NCBI GenBank assembly: GCA_008015595.1
Contig: SSFW01000042.1
Coordinates: 1 to 32,717, forward strand
Length of the DNA: 32,717 bases
Source: Nitrosomonas sp.
Lineage (GTDB): Bacteria > Pseudomonadota > Gammaproteobacteria > Burkholderiales > Nitrosomonadaceae
Direction: 5' to 3'
This document shows, piece by piece, positions 17,430 to 26,813 of the stretch. A program made the translations under genes and the position numbers. A model generated the notes under the pieces. The model had not been told where the DNA came from and did not search any database. It was given only the letters and a program-made list of their open reading frames with translations. The stretch's first letter is position 1; the number at the start of each line of letters is the position of its first letter.

Positions 17430-17453
17430 CTGATGCAAAGCGTGTTTTTTGTT

Positions 17454-17458
17454 AGAGG
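17454..17458 (+). promoter_or_regulatory. Ribosome binding site fixing the murG start
   Basis: AGAGG with 5 bases before the GTG at 17464. A TTG start at 17449 would lie upstream of this site and is therefore rejected. Confidence 0.65.
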
Positions 17459-17463
17459 TCAAT

Positions 17464-18552
17464 GTGAAACATACACTGTTGATCATGGCTGGGGGTACGG
17501 GAGGGCATGTGTTTCCTGGGATTGCCGTGGCCGATTATATGCGTTCACTTGGGTGGCGGGTTGTATGGTTAGGGACACAAAACGGAATGGAAGCAGTACT
17601 CGTGCCTAAATATGGCTATCCTGTCGAATATATTAATTTTTCTGGTATTAGAAGAAAAAGAATAATGGATTGGTTGCTATTGCCAGGAAAATTGCTACTC
17701 GCTTTCTGGCAAAGCATCAAAATTTTGATACGCAATCAACCGAGTATTGTATTGGGAATGGGAGGCTATCCCGCATTTCCGGGCGGATTAATGGCAGTTC
17801 TCTTGAATAAACCCCTAGTCATTCATGAACAGAATGCGATTGCTGGGTTAACAAATAAAATCCTTGCTCGAGTGGCTGATAAAATCTTATTAGGTTTTCC
17901 CGGTACATTTCCTCAAAAAGATAATCGTGTTGTTGTCACGGGAAATCCGGTGCGAAGTGAAATTTCAGAATTACCTTTGCCTGAGCAACGATTCTTAGAT
18001 CGCACTGGCCCTATAAAGATTTTGGTCATTGGGGGCAGCTTGGGAGCGAGTGTATTGAATAAAGTAATACCCCAGGCGCTTAGTCGTATACCTGAAGCAA
18101 AACGTCCCATCGTGCAACATCAAGCAGGTAGGCAGCATATCGATGAATTGAGAGAGAATTATCGTGAGCAAGGTGTTGAAGGGCAGTTAATCGATTTTAT
18201 TGATGATATGGCAGCCAGTTATGCCGAGTGTGATTTAGTTATTTGTCGAGCTGGTGCGCTAACGATTACTGAATTAGCAGCAGCTGGTGTTGCAAGCATT
18301 TTAATACCTTTTCCTTATGCAGTTGATGATCATCAAACGGCAAATGCTGAATATCTTTCCAAACCTGGTGCGGCAGTGTTGCTACCACAGCATGAATTGA
18401 ACGCTGATAGTTTAGCCGACAAAATAATGGAATTGACTCGAGCGCAGTTGCTTGATATGGCAAAAATTGCACGAAATTTGGCAAATTTCAATTCTGCGCA
18501 ACAAGTTGCGCAAGTATGTATCGCAATGGAGAAAACGAACAATGAAACATAA
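17464..18552 (+). CDS. murG: UDP-GlcNAc--lipid I GlcNAc transferase MurG
   Basis: This 362-residue peripheral membrane GT28 enzyme adds GlcNAc to lipid I, making lipid II. It starts (GTG) [19 protein letters not shown], with the GGTGGH donor-side loop. GGSLGAS is in the second domain. [14 protein letters not shown] followed by [14 protein letters not shown] is the UDP-GlcNAc site. The GTG at 17464 is chosen over the upstream in-frame TTG at 17449 because AGAGG is correctly placed before it and homologues begin near this point. Its last 11 bases overlap murC. Confidence 0.96.
   Translation: MKHTLLIMAGGTGGHVFPGIAVADYMRSLGWRVVWLGTQNGMEAVLVPKYGYPVEYINFSGIRRKRIMDWLLLPGKLLLAFWQSIKILIRNQPSIVLGMGGYPAFPGGLMAVLLNKPLVIHEQNAIAGLTNKILARVADKILLGFPGTFPQKDNRVVVTGNPVRSEISELPLPEQRFLDRTGPIKILVIGGSLGASVLNKVIPQALSRIPEAKRPIVQHQAGRQHIDELRENYREQGVEGQLIDFIDDMAASYAECDLVICRAGALTITELAAAGVASILIPFPYAVDDHQTANAEYLSKPGAAVLLPQHELNADSLADKIMELTRAQLLDMAKIARNLANFNSAQQVAQVCIAMEKTNNET
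18528..18532 (+). promoter_or_regulatory. Ribosome binding site fixing the murC start
   Basis: GGAGA within the 3' end of murG, 9 bases before the ATG at 18542. It supports the short murC start over the in-frame ATG at 18452, which would overlap murG by 100 bases. Confidence 0.65.
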
Positions 18553-19957
18553 GGTGAAATCTGTTCATTTTGTTGGAATTGGTGGCGCCGGTATGGGTGG
18601 TATTGCTGAGGTGTTAATTAACTTAGGTTACAAGATAAGCGGCTCTGACCTAATGGAAAACATGACGACTGAACGCTTACAGAAATTAGGCGCTTTGATT
18701 TACTATGAGCACGACAAAGAAAATGTGGCAAATGTTGATGTGGTCGTAACCTCAACGGCTGTTAAAGCAGATAACCCTGAAATTATCGCAGCGCGTGAGC
18801 GCCATATACCGGTTGTACCGAGAGCGATGATGCTTGCAGAATTGCTGCGTTTGCGACAAGGAATAGCCATTGCAGGAACACATGGAAAAACAACGACGAC
18901 AAGTTTAGTTGCGAGTATTCTGGCAGAAGCTGGATATGACCCTACCTTTGTTATAGGCGGAAAGCTTGAAGCTGCAGGCAGTCATGCTAAGCTGGGCAAA
19001 GGTGAATTCATTGTCGTGGAAGCAGATGAATCTGATGCTTCATTTTTATATTTGCAACCCATCTTAACAGTTGTAACGAATATCGATGCAGATCATATGT
19101 CCACGTATGGCCATGATTTTGCAAGGCTCAAGCAAACGTTTGTGGAATTTATTGAGCATCTCCCTTTTTACGGTATGGCTGTACTATGTATTGACGATCA
19201 AAACATTCGTGAAATTCTTCCCAATATAACGAAACCAATTACAACCTATGGTTTATCACCAGATGCACAAGTCAGCGCATCTTCAGTTCAACACGACAAT
19301 GGCAGAATGTGTTTTCGAGTAAATATTGGTGTTAATGGAACCGCGCGCCAGCTTGATATTACGTTAAATTTACCAGGGTTACATAATGTGCAGAATGCGC
19401 TTGCTGCAATTACCATTGCTAATGAAATCGGTGTGCCTGATGCTGCTATCGTTCGAGCGCTTGCAACTTTTGGAGGAGTTGAGCGGCGATTCCAACGTTA
19501 TGGCGATATTAAAATCCCCGGTAAAGGAAGTTTTACCTTAATTGACGACTATGGCCATCATCCTGCTGAAATCGCTGCGACAATCTCAGCGGCCCGAGGC
19601 GCTTTTCCAGGGAGGAGGCTCATATTGGCATTTCAACCCCATCGCTATACACGTACACGTGATGTGTTTGAGGATTTTGTTAAGGTATTATCCACAGCAG
19701 ATATTTTGTTGCTCACAGAAGTATATGCCGCAGGGGAAGAGCCGATCGTTGCGGCAGACAGTAAATCATTAACTCGGGCGATTCGTGTTTTAGGAAAATT
19801 AGAACCCATCTATGTGGAGATGCCAGATGAGTTACCCAGTGTAATTCATGGGATTGTTGAAGATAGAGATGTTGTGCTTATTATGGGAGCAGGCTCAATT
19901 GGAAAGGTTGCTGCATGGGTGTCAAAAGCTGCAAAAAAGTTGGTTGCGATTGGATAA
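18542..19957 (+). CDS. murC: UDP-N-acetylmuramate--L-alanine ligase MurC
   Basis: This 471-residue Mur ligase adds L-Ala to UDP-MurNAc, the first peptide step. It starts [20 protein letters not shown], with the Rossmann-like glycine loop. The ATP site is [14 protein letters not shown] (111-124). [13 protein letters not shown] and [13 protein letters not shown] (central and C-terminal signatures) are present. The ATG at 18542 is chosen because homologues start just before the KxxHFVGIGG motif; a frame open from 18452 would add 30 residues without family similarity. It overlaps murG by 11 bases. Confidence 0.97.
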   Translation: MKHKVKSVHFVGIGGAGMGGIAEVLINLGYKISGSDLMENMTTERLQKLGALIYYEHDKENVANVDVVVTSTAVKADNPEIIAARERHIPVVPRAMMLAELLRLRQGIAIAGTHGKTTTTSLVASILAEAGYDPTFVIGGKLEAAGSHAKLGKGEFIVVEADESDASFLYLQPILTVVTNIDADHMSTYGHDFARLKQTFVEFIEHLPFYGMAVLCIDDQNIREILPNITKPITTYGLSPDAQVSASSVQHDNGRMCFRVNIGVNGTARQLDITLNLPGLHNVQNALAAITIANEIGVPDAAIVRALATFGGVERRFQRYGDIKIPGKGSFTLIDDYGHHPAEIAATISAARGAFPGRRLILAFQPHRYTRTRDVFEDFVKVLSTADILLLTEVYAAGEEPIVAADSKSLTRAIRVLGKLEPIYVEMPDELPSVIHGIVEDRDVVLIMGAGSIGKVAAWVSKAAKKLVAIG

Positions 19958-20000
19958 TCGAGGAATAAAAACTTTCCGTGTATTTTGGTAAGAGGTTTTA

Positions 20001-20996
20001 ATGCAATTGAATGCAGCGGTTATGGATCTATTTGATTTTGATAATTCGATTGAGCAGGATATTGTCGATTTGGGTCAGCTGAGAGGTCAACTGAAAATCA
20101 ACGAGCCAATGGGAAAGCATGTTTCATGGCGGGCAGGTGGTACTGCGAGGTATTTTTATATTCCCCAAGATCGCAATGATTTATCACGATTCTTGTCGCT
20201 GCTTCCTGAAAAAATACCTCTCTATATGATTGGTTTGGGAAGTAATCTGCTGGTTCGGGATGGTGGGTTTGATGGAGTAATTGTGGGATTGCACGCAAGA
20301 TTGAATGATTTGTTTATTAGCCACACGGATGGTATTGGGGGGAGTGTTTTTGCAGGGGCCGGTGTATCTTGTGCTAAATTGGCTCGATTCATGGGCATGA
20401 GTAATTTAGTCGGGGCTGAGTTTTTAGCAGGAATCCCGGGAACGGTGGGAGGAGCACTTGCTATGAATGCTGGCTGCTATGGTGGTGAAACCTGGAATAT
20501 CGTTGAACGCGTTCAAGTTATTGAGCGCTCAGGAAACATCATAGAAAAAAATATTGATGATTATCAAATCGGGTATCGTTCTGTGATCAGAAAATCGAAT
20601 GACAATAAACAAGGAGATGAAGAGTGGTTTGCTGGTGCTTGGTTTAAATTGGCTAGAGGTGATGGTAGTGTTTCCAAGCAAAAAATAAAGGAGCTATTAA
20701 CTGCACGGATTGCAGCTCAACCGCTTAATTACCCTAATGCCGGTTCTGTTTTTCGAAATCCAGCCGGAGATTATGCGGCGCGTTTGATCGAATTTTCCAA
20801 CCTGAAAGGATTGCAGATTGGCGGTGCAATGATATCAACTAAGCACGCTAATTTCATTATCAATACGGGAAATGCCACAGCTGCTGATATTGAGACAATT
20901 ATCACTGAAGTCCGTCATCGCGTTAGAGAGCAAACTGGTGTTAGTTTGACTCAGGAAGTCAGAATCATTGGTAATACTAAGGTGATAACCCAATGA
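20001..20996 (+). CDS. murB: UDP-N-acetylenolpyruvoylglucosamine reductase MurB
   Basis: This 331-residue FAD enzyme reduces UDP-GlcNAc-enolpyruvate with NADPH to give UDP-MurNAc, the substrate of MurC. The FAD domain shows SWRAGGTARYF (42-52), GLGSNLLVRDGGFDG (78-92) and LAGIPGTVGGALAMNAGCYGGE (142-163). The catalytic serine is Ser249 in NAGSVFRNP, and Glu319 lies in SLTQEVRIIG. Tyr192-Arg193 (GYRSV) is in the substrate loop. AGAGG lies 5 bases before the ATG. About 30 residues precede the usual family start, so the ATG at 20022 is an alternative. It overlaps ddl by 4 bases. Confidence 0.96.
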   Translation: MQLNAAVMDLFDFDNSIEQDIVDLGQLRGQLKINEPMGKHVSWRAGGTARYFYIPQDRNDLSRFLSLLPEKIPLYMIGLGSNLLVRDGGFDGVIVGLHARLNDLFISHTDGIGGSVFAGAGVSCAKLARFMGMSNLVGAEFLAGIPGTVGGALAMNAGCYGGETWNIVERVQVIERSGNIIEKNIDDYQIGYRSVIRKSNDNKQGDEEWFAGAWFKLARGDGSVSKQKIKELLTARIAAQPLNYPNAGSVFRNPAGDYAARLIEFSNLKGLQIGGAMISTKHANFIINTGNATAADIETIITEVRHRVREQTGVSLTQEVRIIGNTKVITQ

Positions 20997-21910
20997 ATAC
21001 AGTTAATTTTGGAAAAGTTGCCGTATTGCTGGGCGGGCGTTCAGCAGAGAGAGAAGTTTCCCTTAGAAGTGGTGAGGCGGTGCTCAATGCGCTTATCCGA
21101 CAGGGGATTGATGCCCATCCATTTGATCCCAGTGAACAATCGCTAGAGGAATTAGTACGTCAAGGATTCGATCGCGCATTTATTGCGCTTCATGGTCGTT
21201 TTGGTGAAGATGGTTCGATCCAAGGTGCACTAGAACTATTAGGAATTCCCTATACCGGAAGTGGTGTACTAGCTAGTGCTTTAGCAATGGATAAATGGCG
21301 GACTAAATTAATTTGGCAAGCGGTTGGTATTAGTACTCCACGATTCTTAATTCTAGATGGACAAAAGGCGGCTGAGGAAGTGATTGACACCCTTGGCTTA
21401 CCCCTTATCATAAAACCTGCTAGAGAAGGATCGACAATTGGTTTAAGTAAGATTAAAACACACCAGGCATTTAATGAGGCTTGCCAGCTGGCGCTAAATC
21501 ACGATTCTATTGTATTGGCTGAACAATTTATCGAAGGGAAAGAATTAACAGCTGCAATTTTAGGAAATAAGCCATTACCACTTGTAAGAATCGAGGTGTC
21601 TGGCGATTTGTATGATTATCAAGCTAAATATTTGTCAAATGATACGCGCTATTATTGTCCCAGCGGATTGCCAGATGATCTAGCCGAACAAATACAGCGC
21701 CAAGCATTACAGGCACATACTATTTTGGGCTGTTATGGTTGGAGTAGAGTTGATGTAATACTTGACCACGATCATCGTCCCTTTTTTCTCGAGGCCAATA
21801 CATCTCCTGGTATGACTGATCATAGTTTAGTTCCAATGGCTGCGCGAGCTGCGGGTATATCGTTTGATCAGTTAGTGGTTCAAATTTTAGCACTTACCCA
21901 TGTGGAATAA
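20993..21910 (+). CDS. ddl: D-alanine--D-alanine ligase
   Basis: This 305-residue ATP-grasp enzyme joins two D-alanines for MurF. The N-terminal signature is AVLLGGRSAEREVSLRSG (9-26). HGRFGEDGSIQGALELLGIPYTGSG is the first-substrate region. The metal-binding end is FFLEANTSPGMTDHSLVP. The length is normal for the short (DdlB) form. It overlaps murB by 4 bases and ftsQ by 11 bases. Sitting in the dcw cluster between murB and ftsQ is typical of DdlB in beta- and gammaproteobacteria. Confidence 0.96.
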   Translation: MNTVNFGKVAVLLGGRSAEREVSLRSGEAVLNALIRQGIDAHPFDPSEQSLEELVRQGFDRAFIALHGRFGEDGSIQGALELLGIPYTGSGVLASALAMDKWRTKLIWQAVGISTPRFLILDGQKAAEEVIDTLGLPLIIKPAREGSTIGLSKIKTHQAFNEACQLALNHDSIVLAEQFIEGKELTAAILGNKPLPLVRIEVSGDLYDYQAKYLSNDTRYYCPSGLPDDLAEQIQRQALQAHTILGCYGWSRVDVILDHDHRPFFLEANTSPGMTDHSLVPMAARAAGISFDQLVVQILALTHVE

Positions 21911-22682
21911 TCACAAGGCATTGAATTTGCTGGCTAACTTGATTCTAACTGGAGTTGTGTTATCTGTTGCTTATTTCCTTGTCTCAAGCATGGTAAAATT
22001 ACCGCTATTCGATCTCAAAGAAATAAGAATTGAAAGTGTAAGTAATACGGATCAATCAGATAAGTTGGCATTACAACATATCAACCGACAACAGATTCAA
22101 CGTGTTGTTGGTGATGCAGTGATAGGGAATTTTTTTACTGTCGATTTGAATCGGGTAAAGAATGCTTTTCAAGAGTTGCCTTGGGTGAGAGTAGCAAAGG
22201 TGCAGCGTAATTGGCCATTAGGAATCAAAGTTATACTAGAAGAGCATAGTGCATTGGCATACTGGGGAGATACTGCTTTGGTTAATCTTCAAGGAGAGAT
22301 ATTTCGCGCTCCGTCAGATAAAGCTTTACCTGTATTTAGGGGACCAACTGAAGAAAGTGCCGCGTTGATTGCTGAACAATATAAAATTATGAATAGGACG
22401 CTCAGCCCGATTAATCAACACGTGGCAGAGATCTCGCTTTCTCCTAGATATGCGTGGTTTATTCGATTAGATAATGGTACTTTGTTGAAGTTAGGGCGTA
22501 AGAAAATCAAATCCCGCTTAGAACGGTATATCTCAGTTTATAAAAATAATATTGTGAATTTGAATCAATCTATTCCCTTAGATTATGTCGATCTACGCTA
22601 TCCAAGTGGTTTTGCAGTGCGAATGGACGAAGTAATTCCAGCTAGTACTTCGCCAAAACCAATATCTCGAAGAAAATCATGA
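21900..22682 (+). CDS. ftsQ: Cell division protein FtsQ
   Basis: This 260-residue bitopic membrane protein has a short cytoplasmic tail, one helix (about 9-28, NLLANLILTGVVLSVAYFLV) and a periplasmic POTRA domain that starts at PLFDLKEIRIESV. The beta domain includes LPWVRVAKVQRNWPLGIKVILEEH. It recruits FtsL and FtsB and links them to the rest of the divisome. The gene begins inside ddl (11-base overlap) and is followed 18 bases later by ftsA. Confidence 0.95.
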   Translation: MWNNHKALNLLANLILTGVVLSVAYFLVSSMVKLPLFDLKEIRIESVSNTDQSDKLALQHINRQQIQRVVGDAVIGNFFTVDLNRVKNAFQELPWVRVAKVQRNWPLGIKVILEEHSALAYWGDTALVNLQGEIFRAPSDKALPVFRGPTEESAALIAEQYKIMNRTLSPINQHVAEISLSPRYAWFIRLDNGTLLKLGRKKIKSRLERYISVYKNNIVNLNQSIPLDYVDLRYPSGFAVRMDEVIPASTSPKPISRRKS

Positions 22683-22700
22683 AAAAAGGCGGATTGATAA

Positions 22701-23936
22701 ATGAATAAGCCCAAAGTTGAGAGAGATTTGATTGTTGGTCTTGATATTGGTACCTCTAAAATCGTTGCTATTGTCGCTGAAATTAGACCAGAGGGCGGTT
22801 TTGAAATTGTAGGATTAGGGAGTTATCCTTCGCGGGGGCTTAAGAAGGGTGTCGTGGTCAATATTGAAACGACAGTCAGTGCGATACAGCGTGCGCTTGA
22901 AGAAGTGGAACTCATGGCAGATTGTAAGATAAGTGAAGTTTACACGGGTATCGCGGGAAGTCATATTCGTGGTTTTAATTCACATGGCATGGTTGCGATC
23001 AAAGATAAGGAAGTGACTGCTTTCGATGTAGAGAAAGTAATGGAAACGGCCAAAGCAGTCAATATTCCAGCTGATCAGCAAATACTTCATATTCTAAATC
23101 AAGAATTTATTGTTGATGGACAGGAAGATGTGCGAGAACCCATTGGGATGAGTGGGATACGGCTTGAGGTTAAGGTGCATATTGTGACGGGAGCTGTGTC
23201 TGCTGCTCAGAATATTATTAAATGTGTACATCGCTGTGGGTTAGAAGTTCGTGATCTTATTTTGCAACCCCTTGCTTCGGCAATAGCAGTATTATCCGAT
23301 GATGAAAAAGATTTAGGGGTTTGTCTCGTTGATATTGGAGGGGGAACTACTGATATCGCGGTATTCACCAATGGTGCAATTCGACATACTTCGGTTATTC
23401 CGATCGCCGGAGACCAAATTACTAATGATATAGCGATGGCACTGCGGACACCGACCAAAGATGCTGAAGATATCAAATGTCGGTATGGGTGTGCGCTCCG
23501 TGGTCTTGCTGACGTGCGTGAAATGATTGAGGTTCCTGATGTAGGAAATCGAGGTGCGCGCCAGCTTTCTAAGCAAACACTTGCTGAGGTGATAGAACCG
23601 CGAGTAGAAGAGCTTTATTTGTTAATCCAAGCTGAGCTGCGCAGAAGTGGGTTTGAACAATTACTTTCATCAGGAATTGTAATTACGGGGGGGACGAGCT
23701 CATTGCAGGGAATGGTTGAGCTCTGGGAAGAAATATTTCATATGCCGGTTAGGCTAGGCCTACCAAAGTATTCAGGAGGGTTGGAGGAAGTGGTCAAAAC
23801 TCCTCGCTACTCGACCGGTATTGGTTTAATCATGGCAGGTATAGATGAGCAGCGTCATCACCATAATCATTTGAAAGGTGGCTCAGCTAAGCAAGTATTT
23901 GCACGAATGAAAGGTTGGTTTCAGAAAAATTTCTGA
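22701..23936 (+). CDS. ftsA: Cell division protein FtsA
   Basis: This 411-residue actin-like ATPase anchors FtsZ to the membrane. The phosphate loops are IVGLDIGTSKIVAIV (11-25) and LVDIGGGTTDIAVF (209-222). VVITGGTSSLQGM is the adenosine motif. The C-terminus (about 396-411, KQVFARMKGWFQKNF) is an amphipathic membrane-binding helix, as is typical. The gene lies between ftsQ and ftsZ, as in most proteobacteria. Confidence 0.97.
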   Translation: MNKPKVERDLIVGLDIGTSKIVAIVAEIRPEGGFEIVGLGSYPSRGLKKGVVVNIETTVSAIQRALEEVELMADCKISEVYTGIAGSHIRGFNSHGMVAIKDKEVTAFDVEKVMETAKAVNIPADQQILHILNQEFIVDGQEDVREPIGMSGIRLEVKVHIVTGAVSAAQNIIKCVHRCGLEVRDLILQPLASAIAVLSDDEKDLGVCLVDIGGGTTDIAVFTNGAIRHTSVIPIAGDQITNDIAMALRTPTKDAEDIKCRYGCALRGLADVREMIEVPDVGNRGARQLSKQTLAEVIEPRVEELYLLIQAELRRSGFEQLLSSGIVITGGTSSLQGMVELWEEIFHMPVRLGLPKYSGGLEEVVKTPRYSTGIGLIMAGIDEQRHHHNHLKGGSAKQVFARMKGWFQKNF

Positions 23937-23997
23937 CCAAAAAATTTTGGGTTGTATGCGTTGTGTAGAAGCGTAGTTATTTGAAATTTACCATGCA

Positions 23998-24006
23998 AAG
24001 GAGAGG
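23998..24006 (+). promoter_or_regulatory. Strong ribosome binding site of ftsZ
   Basis: AAGGAGAGG sits just before the ATG at 24011, with AAGGAG 7 bases away. It is the strongest ribosome binding site in the cluster, in line with the high FtsZ level cells need. It fixes the start and excludes the in-frame TTG at 23981. Confidence 0.75.
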
Positions 24007-24010
24007 TGTT

Positions 24011-25156
24011 ATGTATGAAATCATGAATTCTGAAGGTCAGGAAGCGGTCATTAAAGTAGTTGGTGTTGGAGGATGCGGAGGGAATGCGGTTGACCACATG
24101 ATTCAGAATGCGACTAAAGGTGTTGAGTTCATTTGCCTTAATACAGATGCTCAAGCCCTTAAAGGAAATCGTGCACCAGTTTTGCTGCAGCTTGGTTCAG
24201 GAATTACAAGAGGTCTGGGGGCAGGTGCAAATCCTGATATCGGTCGCGAAGCAGCGCTTGAGGACCGTGACCGCATAGCAGAACTTATCCAGGGCGCTGA
24301 TATGTTGTTTATTACCGCAGGAATGGGAGGTGGGACTGGCACTGGTGCAGCGCCAGTCGTAGCGCAAATTGCAAAAGAGATGGGTATACTTACTGTAGCT
24401 GTTGTCAGTAAGCCTTTTTCTTTTGAAGGTAAGCGCTTGAAAACAGCTCAAGCTGGGATGGAAGCATTATCGCAGCATGTTGATTCATTGATTGTGATTC
24501 CTAACGATAAGCTGATGATGGTACTCGGTAACGATATCAGTATGCTTGATGCCTTCAAAGCGGCTAATGACGTGCTTTATGGTGCTGTAGCAGGTATCGC
24601 CGAAGTAATTAATTGCCCTGGTCTTGTTAATGTGGATTTTGCTGATGTTAAAACCGTAATGTCAGAAATGGGAATGGCTATGATGGGCTCTGCGATTGCA
24701 AGTGGGGTAGATCGTGCGCGTATGGCAGCTGAACAAGCCGTTGCTAGTCCTTTATTAGAGGAAATTACGTTATCAGGTGCTCGTGGTGTGCTGGTAAATA
24801 TTACTGCAAGCTCTGGTATGAAAATGCGAGAAGTTCATGAAGTCATGAATACCATTAAAGAACTTACTGCAGAAGATGCTACCGTTATCGTAGGTACCGT
24901 TATCGATGAAGCGATGCAAGATACACTTCGCGTGACACTGGTTGCGACAGGATTGGGTAGCGTTACTCAATCACAGTCAAGACCTCTAACGGTTATTCAT
25001 ACAAGAACCGGTACCGATGATAGAGCACTTTCACCGTTTGATGAACCGGCCGTAATGCGGACGGGAAGAAGAAATAATGCTACTGTGGCTGCTATGCAGC
25101 AATCAGGGGTCGATCCACTGGATATTCCTGCTTTCTTAAGACGACAAGCCGACTAA
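24011..25156 (+). CDS. ftsZ: Cell division GTPase FtsZ
   Basis: This 381-residue tubulin-like GTPase forms the Z-ring. The GTP-binding region begins IKVVGVGGCGGNAVDHM (14-30). The tubulin signature GGGTGTG is at 106-112. The T7 catalytic loop NVDFAD is at 207-212. The conserved C-terminal peptide LDIPAFLRRQAD (370-381) binds FtsA and ZipA. The linker between core and tail is about 50 residues, normal for the group. The ATG at 24011 is chosen for its ribosome binding site and because homologues start at this point. No lpxC follows; the next 291 bases hold a structured element. Confidence 0.97.
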   Translation: MYEIMNSEGQEAVIKVVGVGGCGGNAVDHMIQNATKGVEFICLNTDAQALKGNRAPVLLQLGSGITRGLGAGANPDIGREAALEDRDRIAELIQGADMLFITAGMGGGTGTGAAPVVAQIAKEMGILTVAVVSKPFSFEGKRLKTAQAGMEALSQHVDSLIVIPNDKLMMVLGNDISMLDAFKAANDVLYGAVAGIAEVINCPGLVNVDFADVKTVMSEMGMAMMGSAIASGVDRARMAAEQAVASPLLEEITLSGARGVLVNITASSGMKMREVHEVMNTIKELTAEDATVIVGTVIDEAMQDTLRVTLVATGLGSVTQSQSRPLTVIHTRTGTDDRALSPFDEPAVMRTGRRNNATVAAMQQSGVDPLDIPAFLRRQAD

Positions 25157-25226
25157 AGTTGAACGATAGAATTAAACCTTTGCATGGGAGATTCTTTAGT
25201 TAGACGCATGTTATTGTAATTTAATT

Positions 25227-25304
25227 AGGACTGGGTAGTACTAAGACCTTGATAAGGTTATGAACTTAAGTAATCTTAAGTTAGATTATTAAATGCTCAG
25301 TCCT
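25227..25304. repeat. Nested inverted-repeat element downstream of ftsZ
   Basis: Outer arms AGGACTG (25227-25233) and CAGTCCT (25298-25304) enclose two internal hairpins. One is ACCTT-GAT-AAGGT around 25246-25258. The other is a perfect 8-bp palindrome AACTTAAG-TAAT-CTTAAGTT around 25263-25282. The transcript would fold into a multibranch structure of 78 nt. It may end the dcw transcript, be a small RNA, or be a small nonautonomous element. It is not a tRNA: no T-loop or anticodon arm fits. Confidence 0.45.
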
Positions 25305-25447
25305 ATTCAACTAAATTACTCAGCATTTTAACTTTGTAGTTGTATTTGCCGATATTTTCAAAGATACATTGTTTTTTTCATCAATAGGCCTATTTTTAAA
25401 TAAAGATTAGAAGCGAATTGAGAAAAAATGGAAGGAGATAGTGGTAA

Positions 25448-25726
25448 ATGACACTAAAAAGTACGATCACTGAATTTAATACTTATTTAGGTGATAAAGA
25501 ATCAATTCTTGATAAGAATTATCAGAGAATCGCGGAGCAGATAAAATTACTTTGGGGATATGATGAATTTTTTGTGTTCATTGAAAAATTAGTGCTTGTT
25601 GAGAAAGAACGGAATAGAGGGGGATTTCCTTATGAAGTTATATTAGAACTAAACATTCTACAGGATATACATCGGAAGAAATTTTCTAAGCGATCCGTTG
25701 ATCAGAAGATAAGATTTCATTCATAA
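25448..25726 (+). CDS. Small hypothetical protein
   Basis: This 92-residue soluble protein is not recognised. It is rich in charged and aromatic residues (for example LWGYDEFFVFIEKLVLVEKE) and looks largely helical. No signal peptide or membrane segment is visible. GGAGAT stands ahead of the ATG with a spacing that suits translation (GGAAGGAGATAGTGGTAA before 25448). It lies between ftsZ and the convergent wbpP gene. The good ribosome binding site and codon pattern make it a plausible real gene, but nothing indicates a function. Confidence 0.6.
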   Translation: MTLKSTITEFNTYLGDKESILDKNYQRIAEQIKLLWGYDEFFVFIEKLVLVEKERNRGGFPYEVILELNILQDIHRKKFSKRSVDQKIRFHS

Positions 25727-25769
25727 ATTTGATCTAAGCTAGTACAATTTAGCTTATTGATCAATAGAA

Positions 25770-26798
25770 TTAGGAAAGATTTTCGATATACCAATCCATC
25801 GCTTCTTCCAAACCTTTATCAATTCGATGTGTGGGTGCATAGCCCAGCAAGTTCATAGCTTTTGATATATCTGCCTGCGAATGTCGTACATCACCCTGGC
25901 GAAAATCAACATAAATCGGCTGATGATTTTGTAGATGGGGAAATTTGTTAATCAATAACTTACGCATCATTGAATAAAGCTGATTCAAGCTTGTACGCTC
26001 ATTTAACGCAATGTTATAGACCTGATTAATGGCTGCCGATTCTTCAGCCAATGCTGAGAGAAGGTTGGCTTGGATTACATTTTCGACAAAGCAGAAATCA
26101 CGGCTTGTTTCGCCATCCCCGTTGATTTTAAGTGTTTTGTTCTGAATCAACGCAGCAATCCACTGTGGAATTACCGCTGCATAGGCACCATTAGGATCTT
26201 GTCGAGGACCAAATATATTGAAGTAGCGCAGACCAATGGATTGGATGCCATAGCATCGTGCAAAAACATCAGCGTAAAGTTCATTGACATATTTGGTGAC
26301 AGCATAGGGAGACAGCGGGCGCCCGATTACAGATTCAATTTTTGGCAAATCGGGATGGTCTCCATAGGTAGAACTGGAAGCGGCATAGACAAACCGTTTG
26401 ACGTTTGCGTCACGAGCAGCAACTAACATGTTTATAAAACCTGAGATATTGCTTTCGTTGGTTTGGATAGGATCTTCAATTGAACGTGGTACTGAGCCTA
26501 ATGCGGCATGATGCAATACAAAATCGATATTCTCGCAAGCTTTTTGGCAGTCTTGCAATGATCGAATATCACCGCGATGAAACGTAAAATTAGCCCAGAT
26601 TGTTGGGCTAACCGCGGCTTTGACTTGATCGAGGTTATGCTGGTAGCCGGTTGAAAAATTATCGAGACCAACAACTTCTTGGTTAAGCTTTAATAACGCT
26701 TCCAGTAAATTAGATCCAATAAAACCAGCTACGCCAGTGACTAACCAGCGATAGGGCCTGGTGCTCAGTGTTTGCTGAATAATTTGATACCGAGTCAT
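25770..26798 (-). CDS. wbpP: UDP-GlcNAc C4-epimerase, WbpP/TviC type
   Basis: This 342-residue short-chain dehydrogenase/epimerase is very close in pattern to Pseudomonas WbpP. The NAD loop is [10 protein letters not shown] (21-30). The catalytic set is SSST (141-144) with Tyr165 and Lys169 in [20 protein letters not shown] (about 99-110) and [22 protein letters not shown] are the group-2/3 epimerase signatures. It interconverts UDP-GlcNAc and UDP-GalNAc, or their uronic-acid forms. It is 15 bases downstream of wbpO, with no clear ribosome binding site, so the two are probably co-transcribed. The product would feed a polysaccharide containing GalNAc(A). Confidence 0.9.
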   Translation of the reverse strand: MTRYQIIQQTLSTRPYRWLVTGVAGFIGSNLLEALLKLNQEVVGLDNFSTGYQHNLDQVKAAVSPTIWANFTFHRGDIRSLQDCQKACENIDFVLHHAALGSVPRSIEDPIQTNESNISGFINMLVAARDANVKRFVYAASSSTYGDHPDLPKIESVIGRPLSPYAVTKYVNELYADVFARCYGIQSIGLRYFNIFGPRQDPNGAYAAVIPQWIAALIQNKTLKINGDGETSRDFCFVENVIQANLLSALAEESAAINQVYNIALNERTSLNQLYSMMRKLLINKFPHLQNHQPIYVDFRQGDVRHSQADISKAMNLLGYAPTHRIDKGLEEAMDWYIENLS

Positions 26799-26813
26799 AT
26801 TGGGAATACCGAG

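Noticed and set aside
25227-25304. tRNA-like gene, because of the 7-bp outer stem and a length of 78
   Set aside because: No T-loop, anticodon arm or CCA context can be fitted; the internal hairpins are in the wrong positions.
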